Positions 54,451 through 62,932 of a stretch of 64,000 nucleotides of DNA are shown piece by piece (position 1 is the first letter of the stretch; every line of letters begins with the position of its first letter). The translations under genes and the position numbers were made by a program. Where the stretch lies: assembly GCA_013823135.1 (NCBI GenBank), contig PNLP01000006.1, positions 1 to 64,000 of the forward strand. The letters are read 5' to 3'. The notes beneath the pieces are model-generated. The model was not told the DNA's origin. It saw only the letters and a list, made by a program, of their open reading frames with translations, and did no database searches. Origin of the DNA: Planctomycetaceae bacterium (GTDB lineage Bacteria > Planctomycetota > Planctomycetia > Gemmatales > Gemmataceae).

Positions 54451-55365
54451 TTGACCAACTTGACGCTCGAACAAGGTATGGCCGAGTTCTTGACTCACCT
54501 CGGCCTCGAAAAGAATGCGTCGGAAAAGACCGTCAAATCCTACCGCGAGGATCTGACGCAGGCCCTCTCGTTTGCCCGCGAACGGATCAATAAAGCTCAC
54601 GTCGATCCGGAAGACTGGAACACCCGACTCCTGCGAGCGTTCGTCGCGTGGCTACACGAGCAGCAATATGCGAAGTCCACGATTGCTCGACGCCTCGCGG
54701 CGGTTCGATCGTTTGGCAAGTTCCTCTGTCGGCAGGGTGTGCTGAAGGAGAACCCTGCCAAGAGCCTCCGCGCTCCCAGACAAGACAAGAATCTCCCGCA
54801 CTTCCTGACCCTGGCCGATGTGCAGAAACTCCTGACCGCTCCCCCAGAGACCGAGTGGGCTGGTAGGCGCGACCGTGCGATGCTCGAAACGCTCTATTCG
54901 GCTGGGCTTCGCGTCAGCGAACTGGTCGGTCTGGACCTCCTCGACTCGGATCTCTCCGACGGGGTGGTCACGGTCCGCGGCAAAGGGAAGAAAGAACGGC
55001 TTGCACTGCTCGGACCACAGGCTGTGGCCGCGATCAACCTTTGGCTACCCGATCGCGCAACACTGCTCGCGAAGGCCAAGAAAGAAGCCACGGCCGTCTT
55101 CCTGAACAAGAATGGCACGCGGTTGAACGTCCGAAGTATCGGACGATTGCTGGCGAAGCATCTCCAAACTGCCGGGCTTGACCCGCGAACGAGCCCACAC
55201 ACGCTTCGCCACAGTTTCGCGACGCATTTGCTGGACGCGGGAGCCGACATTCGCGGCGTCCAAGAACTCCTGGGCCACAAGAGCCTGAGCACCACGCAGG
55301 TCTACACCCATGTGACGACCCGCCGACTCCAAGACAGTTACAACAAGGCTCACCCGCGTTCATGA
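54451..55365 (+). CDS. tyrosine recombinase (XerC/XerD type)
   Basis: 304 residues, normal for Xer. The core-binding domain (SEKTVKSYREDLTQALSFA) is followed by a catalytic domain with Arg154 (SAGLRVSEL), His250 and Arg253 (HTLRHSFATHLLDAG), His276 (GHKSLSTTQ) and Tyr285 (VYTHV). It resolves chromosome dimers at dif; no dif-like site was recognised here. The TTG start has only a weak ribosome site. The frame overlaps the start of the next gene slightly. Confidence 0.93.
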   Translation: MTNLTLEQGMAEFLTHLGLEKNASEKTVKSYREDLTQALSFARERINKAHVDPEDWNTRLLRAFVAWLHEQQYAKSTIARRLAAVRSFGKFLCRQGVLKENPAKSLRAPRQDKNLPHFLTLADVQKLLTAPPETEWAGRRDRAMLETLYSAGLRVSELVGLDLLDSDLSDGVVTVRGKGKKERLALLGPQAVAAINLWLPDRATLLAKAKKEATAVFLNKNGTRLNVRSIGRLLAKHLQTAGLDPRTSPHTLRHSFATHLLDAGADIRGVQELLGHKSLSTTQVYTHVTTRRLQDSYNKAHPRS

Positions 55366-55412
55366 TCGTTGTTCGTGTTCTCGCACCACGCGTCTGCACC
55401 AGGGGAAATCTC

Positions 55413-56573
55413 ATGCGAGTTATCGTGTTCAGCCCGATTGCTCTACTTCTCCCGCTGGTCACTGCGGCGGCGCTTACGCTCTCTGGTTCGGCCATGGCGG
55501 CCGACCCCGTGGCGTGGCGGACGGATTACAACGCTGCTCGCAAGGAGGCGATCGAGAAGGGGCAATCCCTTTGCGTGGTCGTGGGCACAGACAATTGTTT
55601 CTACTGTCGCAAACTCGAAGGCGGCCCGCTCCGCGATCAGGTCATCTCTGCACATCTCACGACGAACTTCATCCCCCTCAAGATCGACGCGAACAAAGAG
55701 CCGGCACTTGCAAAGGCTCTGAAGGTGCAACTGTACCCCACGATCGTCCTCGCGGGCTCCGACGGGAAGATTCACGCGTTCATTGAGGGTTACGTTGAGG
55801 CGGACAAGCTCAACGACGCGTTCAAACGCTCAATTCCTGCACCCGTTATCCCCGACTGGGTGACACGCGACCTTGACCTAGCATCGCGATCCGTTGCAGC
55901 GGGCGATTACCCGCGTGCCGTGTCGATGCTCAAGGGAATCATTCGGGAAGCGAACGACAAGACCGGAGCGGGGAAGGCCAAGCAGGCTCTCGCGGAGATT
56001 GAACAACTCGCAGCGGGGCGGCTCGTACGAGCCAAGGAACTTGATGCTGCTGGCTCACCGCAAGAAGCCATGGACATGCTCGCCGACGCGGTGAAGACCT
56101 ATGCGGGAACGCAGGCCGCAGTCGATGCCGGGGCACTCATGAGCCGCATCGCAACGAGCCCCGAGACCCGCGAGAAGATGCGCGTTCGTGCGGCACGTGA
56201 CCTTCTGGCTTCGGCACGGCAAGAGTTCCGCACTAGCAAGTTCTACGATTGCCTCCAAAAGTGCGAGCAACTGGCGGCCACATACGCGGACTTGCCTGAA
56301 GCGAAGGAAGCAAACGCTATCGCGGCCGAGATCAAGAGCAACCCCGAACGCCTCGCGACTGCGAACGACCAGTTGAACGACCGCACGGCCGCGATGTACA
56401 CGACTCTTGCCGAAGCCTGGTCCAAGAAGGGGCAAATTCTCGAAGCAGTTGCCTGTTACGAGAAGGTCGCCAAACTCTGCCCGAACACACGGCAGGGCGA
56501 TGCCGCTCTTGCTCAGATCGCGAAGTTGCGGGCGGGCGGGACCGGCTCCCCGGTCGGTTTGCAGAAGCCGTGA
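55413..56573 (+). CDS. secreted thioredoxin-fold protein with TPR-like C-terminus
   Basis: About 386 residues. The start at 55413 is chosen for AGGGGAAA; upstream Met at 55362 is unlikely. A signal peptide (VIVFSPIALLLPLVTAAALTL) is followed by a thioredoxin-like domain with the redox pair CFYC (DNCFYCRKLEGG) and cis-Pro region VQLYPTIVLAGSDG. After residue 165 it becomes helical with TPR-like repeats (RAVSMLKGIIREANDKTGAG, QEAMDMLADAVKTYAGTQA). Probably a periplasmic disulfide/redox protein. Confidence 0.88.
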   Translation: MRVIVFSPIALLLPLVTAAALTLSGSAMAADPVAWRTDYNAARKEAIEKGQSLCVVVGTDNCFYCRKLEGGPLRDQVISAHLTTNFIPLKIDANKEPALAKALKVQLYPTIVLAGSDGKIHAFIEGYVEADKLNDAFKRSIPAPVIPDWVTRDLDLASRSVAAGDYPRAVSMLKGIIREANDKTGAGKAKQALAEIEQLAAGRLVRAKELDAAGSPQEAMDMLADAVKTYAGTQAAVDAGALMSRIATSPETREKMRVRAARDLLASARQEFRTSKFYDCLQKCEQLAATYADLPEAKEANAIAAEIKSNPERLATANDQLNDRTAAMYTTLAEAWSKKGQILEAVACYEKVAKLCPNTRQGDAALAQIAKLRAGGTGSPVGLQKP

Positions 56574-56599
56574 TCGAAGTTCGCAGATGCCTATAATCA

Positions 56600-56625
56600 C
56601 CCCGGTCGCACCGATGCTACCGGGG
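56600..56625 (+). promoter_or_regulatory. hairpin covering the ribosome site of the HEAT-like gene
   Basis: CCCCGGT (56600-56606) pairs with ACCGGGG (56619-56625). The right arm includes the GGGGA used before the ATG at 56632. It could hide the ribosome site or act as a terminator for the gene before it. Confidence 0.4.
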
Positions 56626-56631
56626 ATTTTC

Positions 56632-57777
56632 ATGCGCCTTTCCACTGACGACGTTCTCACGGCCATCGTCCACACAAACCCGACAGTTCGACATCTCGCT
56701 CTGAACTATTTCACCTGTTCGTTCTGTAATGATCCGCGTGTGATGCCTGCGTTCATCCAAGCGGTTGAGCGATATGGATGGGAGACGTCCGCCGCATTGC
56801 TGCGATCCACCGCAACACTTCTCCAAACTGAAGAGACCGTCCGCTGGTTGCTCGACCAGTGCCAGGCAAGTGATAGCGACGAGGGGCACCTGAACGATCT
56901 GGAGTGTGTGCTCGTTTACTCTCGCGGTGCGGTCCTGCGACCATACGCAGCGGAAATCAGTGGTGCTGCAACCTTATCCGATGATTTGAAGGCGGCTGTT
57001 GCGGATTCCATTGCATTGTCGGAGCTTGCTGCCGAGGAGCTCTGGCGACGTCTGGAAGACTTTTGCGGCCCAATCCCCGACGACGATGATTTCCTCGATG
57101 AACGAATGGAATCGGGGGCACTCGTTGCCACACCCGATGAGGAACCATCCGAGGCTCTGGACGATGAGGAGATCGACGACGAGGAAATCGAAGCCGCGCT
57201 CGCGGAACTGGAGCCAGATCACGACCACCTCACGCGGCTCTGTCGGGAACTCGCAGCACACACCGCTTTCGTTTCCGAGCGAGTGAGAGCCGCGCTCAAG
57301 AGTGCCGTAAAGCCCGATTCTACCTCCTGGCGACTCCCGGAATACGCTGCACGCATCGCACGGGAAGCCCGTCTCTTACAAACTGCGTCCGAACTCGTGG
57401 AGCTACTTTCGGCCCCATCCGAGTTCCTGTCTGAAGATGCACAGGACGCACTGGCAGCGATCGGTTCTGATTCCGCAATCGAGTTGCTGCGGGCGAAGTG
57501 GCCGACTTCCGATATCGCGTTCCGCCTCACGACGCTCACCATCTTCGAGGCAACACACACCGATCGAAGCGTCGAGGTTGCGCTTTCACTTGCAGAACCT
57601 GAGGACGACGCCTTCACGAAGGAGGCCCTACTTGGCCTCGCGTTGCGATCCTTTGACTCACGGGCTGTTGAGGTAGTTCGCCGATATCTGAGTGTCGGGA
57701 ACCACGGAGAAGAGTTGGTGACCCTGCGAACAACACTCGCCGCTGTTTGTGAGATGATGAAAGTTGAACCGTACTGA
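56632..57777 (+). CDS. HEAT-like helical repeat protein of unknown function
   Basis: About 381 residues of paired helices in a HEAT-like pattern (DVLTAIVHTNPTVRHLALNYF, DAQDALAAIGSDSAIELLRAKW, EALLGLALRSFDSRAVEVVRRYL). A strongly acidic stretch lies mid-protein (SEALDDEEIDDEEIEAALAELE). No signal peptide, so cytoplasmic. The start at 56632 is chosen for GGGGA; in-frame ATGs at 56587 and 56614 would add short tails. The role is unknown. It ends just before a terminator shared with the convergent aldolase gene. Confidence 0.75.
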   Translation: MRLSTDDVLTAIVHTNPTVRHLALNYFTCSFCNDPRVMPAFIQAVERYGWETSAALLRSTATLLQTEETVRWLLDQCQASDSDEGHLNDLECVLVYSRGAVLRPYAAEISGAATLSDDLKAAVADSIALSELAAEELWRRLEDFCGPIPDDDDFLDERMESGALVATPDEEPSEALDDEEIDDEEIEAALAELEPDHDHLTRLCRELAAHTAFVSERVRAALKSAVKPDSTSWRLPEYAARIAREARLLQTASELVELLSAPSEFLSEDAQDALAAIGSDSAIELLRAKWPTSDIAFRLTTLTIFEATHTDRSVEVALSLAEPEDDAFTKEALLGLALRSFDSRAVEVVRRYLSVGNHGEELVTLRTTLAAVCEMMKVEPY

Positions 57778-57778
57778 T

Positions 57779-57803
57779 AGAGCCCGCCATCTTGGCGGGC
57801 TCT
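57779..57803. terminator. bidirectional terminator between convergent genes
   Basis: AGAGCCCGCC (57779-57788) pairs perfectly with GGCGGGCTCT (57794-57803) around ATCTT. It sits between the HEAT-like gene stop and the aldolase stop at 57813. Confidence 0.8.
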
Positions 57804-57812
57804 TGAGGCAAC

Positions 57813-58895
57813 TCAGTAGACCGAGCCGGCCTCGACCTTACCGGCTGGGCCTCCTGCGGTGCCGCCGCCGTAGCGTGCGTGCCAGCCTTCCGTCGCGCGG
57901 ATGCCGTGCAGGTCTTCCATCGTGAGGCCGTACTTGGCAAACCACGGTGTGCCGGACTTCACAATGGCATCGGTTTCCTTGACGCGGCGAACGCACTCGG
58001 TCTCGGCAAACTTTTGCCGTTCCGCTGGCGTCGTGAAGGTGAAGAATTCCTTCCAGAAGGCTCGACCGCCGAGGATGCCGCTGGCTCCGGCCTTCATCGC
58101 CATCTCGACTTGCTTCTTGTACTTGTCGTAATCCACACCAGCCGACAGCAGAACCCATGGCTTCGGGCAAGCGTCGTTCAGCCTCTTCAGGTTGTCCATC
58201 TGCTGCGCGTCAGATTCGACGCCGGGAGTGCCGGGGAACTCGGACTTGTAGATGTCACAGAACTGGCTCAGGTACTTCGCCGTGTCGATCACGGTCTTGG
58301 CCTTGCGAGCGGCGACCACGTCCTTCGCCTCGACCGTGCCGTTGATCTTCATTGGGAAGTGCAACGGTTCGAGCAGGAACAGAATGTCGTGCTGGATGCA
58401 CTCGTTGTAGATCTGGATGGTGAACTGGAGGTTTCGCTCGGCCGAGTCGTACTCGGCGGGTTCGAACATCGCAAGCAGCTTGACCGCGTCGGCCCCGCAG
58501 CGCTTGATCTTGGCAACACTCCAGCCTGGCTCGACTTCACCGATTGACCCACCGGCTGCGTTCTTCGGGGAACCGGACTTCTCAACGCGAATGAGCGTAC
58601 CCGTGCTCGACGGAACGGCATTGGCTGCAATCGTGCTGGCGTAGCCGTAGTAGCCGTCGACGAGCAACCCGGAGCAGTGCGGGGCCAGTGCCCGGCTGAG
58701 CATCACCTTCGCGTCGGCGATCTCGGCGTAGGTTGGTTCCTGCTTGGTCGCTTCCTTCATCATCGAAATCATGGAGCTGTTTTGGTCGGTGGCGACCATG
58801 GTCAGCGTGCCATTCGGGTTGCTAATCCGTTGAAGACCCCGGAGCTTGCCGGGTGTGAGTCCGAGACCGTACAAACGCGTGATCGACGTGCCCAT
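57813..58895 (-). CDS. class I aldolase of the LacD/tagatose-1,6-bisphosphate family
   Basis: About 360 residues. The Schiff-base lysine is probably the one in GADAVKLLAMFEP; VATDQNSSM and LEPLHFPM match the LacD/DhnA-type aldolases. Relatives split tagatose-1,6-bisphosphate or sulfo-sugar phosphates; which applies here cannot be read. The second Met (58895) has GGGGA eight bases upstream, better than the first at 58910. Divergent from the DUF1501 gene. Confidence 0.85.
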   Translation of the reverse strand: MGTSITRLYGLGLTPGKLRGLQRISNPNGTLTMVATDQNSSMISMMKEATKQEPTYAEIADAKVMLSRALAPHCSGLLVDGYYGYASTIAANAVPSSTGTLIRVEKSGSPKNAAGGSIGEVEPGWSVAKIKRCGADAVKLLAMFEPAEYDSAERNLQFTIQIYNECIQHDILFLLEPLHFPMKINGTVEAKDVVAARKAKTVIDTAKYLSQFCDIYKSEFPGTPGVESDAQQMDNLKRLNDACPKPWVLLSAGVDYDKYKKQVEMAMKAGASGILGGRAFWKEFFTFTTPAERQKFAETECVRRVKETDAIVKSGTPWFAKYGLTMEDLHGIRATEGWHARYGGGTAGGPAGKVEAGSVY

Positions 58896-58985
58896 CGAGC
58901 GAATCCCCATTATGTGGAACGAGAGGGGTGGTATCTTACGGGTGAGAATTCGGACGGACAGATGATGAACTCAACAGATGGGAAG

Positions 58986-59016
58986 TGAAATGGCACGCGA
59001 CGTGCAACCCATTTCA
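58986..59016 (+). promoter_or_regulatory. stable hairpin in the shared upstream region
   Basis: TGAAATGG and CCATTTCA (58986-58993, 59009-59016) enclose an inner GCACG/CGTGC stem with a CGA loop and an unpaired AAC. It sits between the divergent aldolase and DUF1501 genes, inside a 411-base gap (58896-59306) that otherwise holds no gene. Confidence 0.4.
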
Positions 59017-59107
59017 TCGGCGGGATGAAAGCTGTTCGTTGATTGGGCGACAACTCGCAGTGGACATCCCGCCATGTTCGTTTTTTGGACAGTATTCTGT
59101 TCGCATT

Positions 59108-59122
59108 TTGACCACATTGGTC
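59108..59122. promoter_or_regulatory. operator-like dyad upstream of the DUF1501 gene
   Basis: TGACCA-CAT-TGGTCA, perfect six-base arms, 185 bases before the DUF1501 start and 213 before the aldolase start. It is of the size and symmetry of a dimeric regulator site. Confidence 0.4.
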
Positions 59123-59306
59123 ACCTCACAACCAATTCTTGACGCATTCCATTGCTCAGAGAACGCAGCTCGTTTCTCAAATCTCTGTTACAATTTTCAG
59201 CAGAGTCTGGAATTCACTGGACTCATCGAGGAAAATTGCTGAACTTAGTAATGCCTCCGTACCTGCCAGTTCCCGCCAATTCGCAACTCAACGCAAGGGT
59301 CTGGTT

Positions 59307-60680
59307 ATGCTCAGCATTTTCGGCAAGCCGCACGAACGCGGTGGCTACTGCGATGGGGTAAGCCGTCGTGACTTCCTGACCGTCGGCGGCACCCTCTTCG
59401 GTGGCTGCCTCGGTTTGCCGAACTTACTCGCAGCCGAAGCGAAGGCCGGAATCAAGTCGTCGCACAAGTCGGTCATCAACATCTTCCTGCCCGGTGGCCC
59501 GCCGCACCTGGACATGTGGGACTTGAAGCCCGACGCACCTGCCGAGGTACGCGGAGAGTTCAAGCCGATCAATACGAACGTCACCGGCATCCAGATTTGC
59601 GAACTGTTCCCGCAAATCGCGAAGATGATGGACAAGTTCTCCATCATCCGCTCGCTCGTCGGCAGTTCCGGGGATCACGACGCCTTCCAGTGCATGACGG
59701 GCCGTCCGCGAACCCCGGCGAACCTTGGCTTCGTCCCTTCAATGGGGGCGTGGGTGTCGAAGACACAGGGGTCGGCCGACCCCGCCGTTCCTGCTCACGT
59801 CACGCTGATGTACCCGTGCGGCGAACAGCGCTGGGGTTACTGCGGCGACGGCGGCTTCCTGGGTGTTGGCCACGCGCCGTTTCGCATGGTGGGAAGCCGC
59901 GACAAGGGGATGAAGTCGGACAATCTCGTGCTGCAAGGCGTGACGCTGGATCGCCTCAACGACCGCGTGAGTCTCATGAAAGGCTTCGACGACATCGACC
60001 GCAAGATCGACAAGACCGGCCTCATGACCGGGATGGACACGTTCAACCAAAAAGCCCTCGACATCCTCACGTCGTCCAAGTTGAAGGACGCGGTTGACCT
60101 CACGAAAGAGAAGCCTGACAACCTTGCACGTTACGGCGTGGACGACCCCGCGTTCGAGCGTGACGGCGCCCCGCGAATGGTGCGGAACTTCTGCGTCGCA
60201 CGTCGGCTCGTGGAGGCGGGTGCCCGCGTGGTCACGATGAACTTCACACGCTGGGACTGGCACGGGCCGGACGGCAAGAACTTCGTGCAGGCTCGCAAGG
60301 ACTTCCCGCTGCTCGACAAGGCGATCACGGCGCTCGTCGAAGACCTGCACGACCGCGGCCTGGACAAGGACGTGTCGGTGATTGTGTGGGGCGAGTTCGG
60401 CCGCACGCCGAAGATCAACAACATGGCGAGCCGCGACCACTGGCCGCAACTGAGTTGTGCCCTCGTCGCGGGCGGCGGCATGAAGATGGGGCAAGTGATT
60501 GGCGAGTCGAACCGCACCGCCGAGCGAGCAACGAAGCGACCGGTCACGCACCAGGAAATCTTCGCGACGCTCTACCGCAACCTGGGCATCGACCTGAACC
60601 CGATCCGCGAGTTCGACGCGAACGGCCGCCCGCAGTACCCCGTGGAACCCGACACTCAACCGATCCGCGAACTGGTGTGA
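59307..60680 (+). CDS. DUF1501-domain protein, twin-arginine exported
   Basis: About 457 residues. The start at 59307 (MLSIFGKPHERG) sits behind AAGGGT; the frame upstream is not protein-like. The signal SRRDFLTVGGTLFGG is a Tat-type leader. The DUF1501 body shows INIFLPGGPPHLDMWDLKPDAPAEVRGEF, RSLVGSSGDHDAFQCMTGR, and the C-terminal VIVWGEFGRTPKIN with the sulfatase-like fold. DUF1501 proteins are abundant in planctomycetes, often paired with DUF1800 or DUF1553; no such neighbour lies here. Function unproven. Confidence 0.92.
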   Translation: MLSIFGKPHERGGYCDGVSRRDFLTVGGTLFGGCLGLPNLLAAEAKAGIKSSHKSVINIFLPGGPPHLDMWDLKPDAPAEVRGEFKPINTNVTGIQICELFPQIAKMMDKFSIIRSLVGSSGDHDAFQCMTGRPRTPANLGFVPSMGAWVSKTQGSADPAVPAHVTLMYPCGEQRWGYCGDGGFLGVGHAPFRMVGSRDKGMKSDNLVLQGVTLDRLNDRVSLMKGFDDIDRKIDKTGLMTGMDTFNQKALDILTSSKLKDAVDLTKEKPDNLARYGVDDPAFERDGAPRMVRNFCVARRLVEAGARVVTMNFTRWDWHGPDGKNFVQARKDFPLLDKAITALVEDLHDRGLDKDVSVIVWGEFGRTPKINNMASRDHWPQLSCALVAGGGMKMGQVIGESNRTAERATKRPVTHQEIFATLYRNLGIDLNPIREFDANGRPQYPVEPDTQPIRELV

Positions 60681-60731
60681 TCACGCGAGACGAGATTCCG
60701 TGTTGTGTTGCGAAGCGGAATAGCGGGCGAG

Positions 60732-61187
60732 ATGAATGCCAGACTTCGGTCAGACGAGGGCGTTCGAGTGTATGAGCGTGGAAGGACCTACAACCGTCGA
60801 ATCGACATCCACGCGAAGTACGGTGGAAACGCCCAATCCGGCATCTCGCCATGTGCGAACCATCCTTACGTATTCTTGTTTACCGCTCCGGCCGGCGAAA
60901 AATATGGATACGACGACGGGTGGCTTTCAACTACGCAATTTTCCTACACAGGTGAGGGCCAACTCGGGGATATGGAGATGGCTCGTGGGAACCGAGCTAT
61001 CCAGCAACATGTGACCGATAACCGCGAGTTGCATCTGTTCGAGAAGTCAGCCCGCAGCGGACAATATCACTACCTCGGTCAATTCCGATATCTGAGTCAC
61101 CAAATCCGAAAAGGGACTGATGGTGAGGGTGACGACCGGAGCCAAATAGTGTTTCTGCTAGAGTTGATCGAGACCGTTCAAGCATAG
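60732..61187 (+). CDS. stand-alone SRA-like (ScoMcrA-type) modified-base reader
   Basis: About 151 residues. The pattern YNRRIDIHAKYGGNAQSGISPCANHPYVFLFT, EKYGYDDGW, FSYTGEGQLGDMEMARGN, and LHLFEKS matches the SRA-like domain of ScoMcrA-type modification-dependent restriction enzymes, which recognise phosphorothioate or modified-cytosine DNA. In those enzymes an HNH nuclease follows, but here the frame stops after the domain and the next gene is convergent rlmL. A cut-down remnant or a genuine reader without nuclease are both possible. Start at ATG 60732 is not firmly set. Confidence 0.7.
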   Translation: MNARLRSDEGVRVYERGRTYNRRIDIHAKYGGNAQSGISPCANHPYVFLFTAPAGEKYGYDDGWLSTTQFSYTGEGQLGDMEMARGNRAIQQHVTDNRELHLFEKSARSGQYHYLGQFRYLSHQIRKGTDGEGDDRSQIVFLLELIETVQA

Positions 61188-61222
61188 CACGACCGCGCTG
61201 GGGTCCCCGCTGAACGCGCATA

Positions 61223-62362
61223 TCACCGCTTCCCCTCCGTGCTGTACTCCCACAACTGGCACTCGATCTTCCCGTTGAAGAACGGGGTGCGCTGCTTCAC
61301 CGGGAGTTTCACCTTGCGAGCCAACATGTCGTTGCTGGTGAATACGAACAGCTTCCAGCCGGGCCAGTGCTCACCGATCACGCGGCCCAGTTTGGCGTAG
61401 AGCGGAACCCATTCCTTCTCCTCGCCGATACGCTCACCATACGGCGGGTTGCAGATCACGATTCCTGGCGGGCAATTGGCGGGCGGTCGCGCCTGGCCCA
61501 GGTCTTTGCGCTCCAGGTGCAGCAGGTGCCCGACACCGGCGTTGCGGGCGTTCTGGTTCGCGAGGTCGATTGCGCCGGGGTGAACGTCGCTGCCACAGAT
61601 CGGAGCGGGGAGATCCTTCCGCACGGCGGCTCGCGCGTCGTCGCGGATCGCGTTCCACAACTCGCGGTTGAACTCGGGCCAGCCCTGGAAGCCGAACCAC
61701 TTTCGCGTCAATCCTGGGGCACGGTTAAGTGCCATCCACGCACCCTCGACGCAAAACGTGGCCGAGCCGCACATCGGGTCAACCAGTGGCATTTCGGGGC
61801 TCCAGCCAGTTTGCATCAGCAACCCCGCCGCGAGCGCCTCGTTGAGCGGGGCGATTGTCTGGATCGGCCGGTAGCCGCGCTTGTGGAGCGAACTCCATGA
61901 GCTATCCAGACTCAGGATCGCGTGGTCCTTGTGGATGTGGAGGTTGAACCCCACCATCGGCTGTTCGGGGTCCACGCTCGGGCGGATGCCGAGGCGTTCC
62001 CGGAACTGATCGCAGATCGCGTCCTTCACCCGGCGGGCCGCGTACTGCGAGTGGGTGATGGCCGAGTCGCGGACGTTGCAATCGACGGCGAGCGTGTGCC
62101 CCGGCGTGAGGTACTGTTCCCACTGAATGGTGCGGACCGCGTCGTAGAGTTCGTCCGACGAAAACACATCGGCTTCGAGGATGGGGCGAAGAACGCGAAC
62201 GGCTGTGCGGAGCCAGAGGCCGGCGCGGTAGAGCAGGGCACTGTCGCCGTGAAAGCTCACGCCGCCGCGGCCTGGCTCGACCGTGGACGCTCCAAGCGCC
62301 GTGAGTTCACGGGCCAGCATGGGTTCCAGACCGCGAGCACATGTGGCGAAGTAACCGGTCAT
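61223..62362 (-). CDS. 23S rRNA guanine-N2 methyltransferase, RlmL type (THUMP domain)
   Basis: 379 residues. An N-terminal THUMP domain (residues about 60-160, with VDCNVRDSAITHSQYAARRVKDAI) binds RNA, and a Rossmann methyltransferase follows with SAM motif LVDPMCGSATFCVEGAW and the catalytic IVICNPPYGERIG. This matches the RlmL half of E. coli RlmKL; the RlmK half is absent, as in many bacteria. It methylates G2445-type positions (by homology). Separated from the following membrane-protein gene by a hairpin repeat. Confidence 0.93.
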   Translation of the reverse strand: MTGYFATCARGLEPMLARELTALGASTVEPGRGGVSFHGDSALLYRAGLWLRTAVRVLRPILEADVFSSDELYDAVRTIQWEQYLTPGHTLAVDCNVRDSAITHSQYAARRVKDAICDQFRERLGIRPSVDPEQPMVGFNLHIHKDHAILSLDSSWSSLHKRGYRPIQTIAPLNEALAAGLLMQTGWSPEMPLVDPMCGSATFCVEGAWMALNRAPGLTRKWFGFQGWPEFNRELWNAIRDDARAAVRKDLPAPICGSDVHPGAIDLANQNARNAGVGHLLHLERKDLGQARPPANCPPGIVICNPPYGERIGEEKEWVPLYAKLGRVIGEHWPGWKLFVFTSNDMLARKVKLPVKQRTPFFNGKIECQLWEYSTEGKR

Positions 62363-62371
62363 TGGGATTTG

Positions 62372-62455
62372 CGATTTCAGATTTGAGATTGATGATTGAA
62401 GAAAGTCCGCACGCTTCGCCCTGCCTGTAAATCGTCAATCACCAATCTGAAATCG
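62372..62455. repeat. ATT-rich intergenic hairpin repeat, copy 2
   Basis: Arms 62372-62397 and 62430-62455 pair over 23 of 26 positions, including a perfect CGATTTCAGATT core. Same word style (repeating GATT/ATTG units) and composition as the element at 6827-6908, but not the same sequence. It occupies most of the 105-base gap between rlmL and the membrane-protein gene. Confidence 0.7.
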
Positions 62456-62467
62456 ACAATTGACGGG

Positions 62468-62896
62468 CTAGTTCATCGCAAAGTAAATGATGGCGGCGAT
62501 GAGCCCCGCGGCCGCGAACACGGATAGGTAGATCAACATCTGCACGAACCACACCTCGACACCCTTGCCGAATTTGATGTTCATGAGGCCGGCGTGGAGC
62601 GCCGCGGAGATTAGCAGATCGATCGGCAGGAACAGGAACACGATGATGATGCCGGCTTCCCACCGGGGAACGCCAGCAGCCCGACAGGACTCAATCACAA
62701 TGACGTCCATGACCGCCTGGGTCGCGGTCTTGCTCACCCAGATCAGGAGCATGACTCCCGCAGCAGTCCCGACCGAAGGCCGCTGGAGCCCGCACAACAC
62801 GCACGCCTGGCGAAACACGGACGTGAGGACGAACAGTCCGACCGGGACGAGCAGGACGAGGACGAAACAGCACGCCAGAAGGAGTACCGGAAACAC
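62468..62896 (-). CDS. small four-helix membrane protein
   Basis: 142 residues with four hydrophobic helices (FPVLLLACCFVLVLLVPVGL, GTAAGVMLLIWVSKTATQAV, WEAGIIIVFLFLPIDLLISA, WFVQMLIYLSVFAAAGLIAA). No family is recognised. Its start lies 36 bases after the stop of glyA, so it is probably part of that transcript. Confidence 0.75.
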   Translation of the reverse strand: MFPVLLLACCFVLVLLVPVGLFVLTSVFRQACVLCGLQRPSVGTAAGVMLLIWVSKTATQAVMDVIVIESCRAAGVPRWEAGIIIVFLFLPIDLLISAALHAGLMNIKFGKGVEVWFVQMLIYLSVFAAAGLIAAIIYFAMN

Positions 62897-62932
62897 TCGA
62901 TTGACCCTCGCTCCGCCTCGCGGCTGATCGGT

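Noticed and set aside
59739..60659. 306-codon minus-strand frame opposite the DUF1501 gene
   Set aside because: Antisense of clear DUF1501 coding sequence; no ribosome site or domain.
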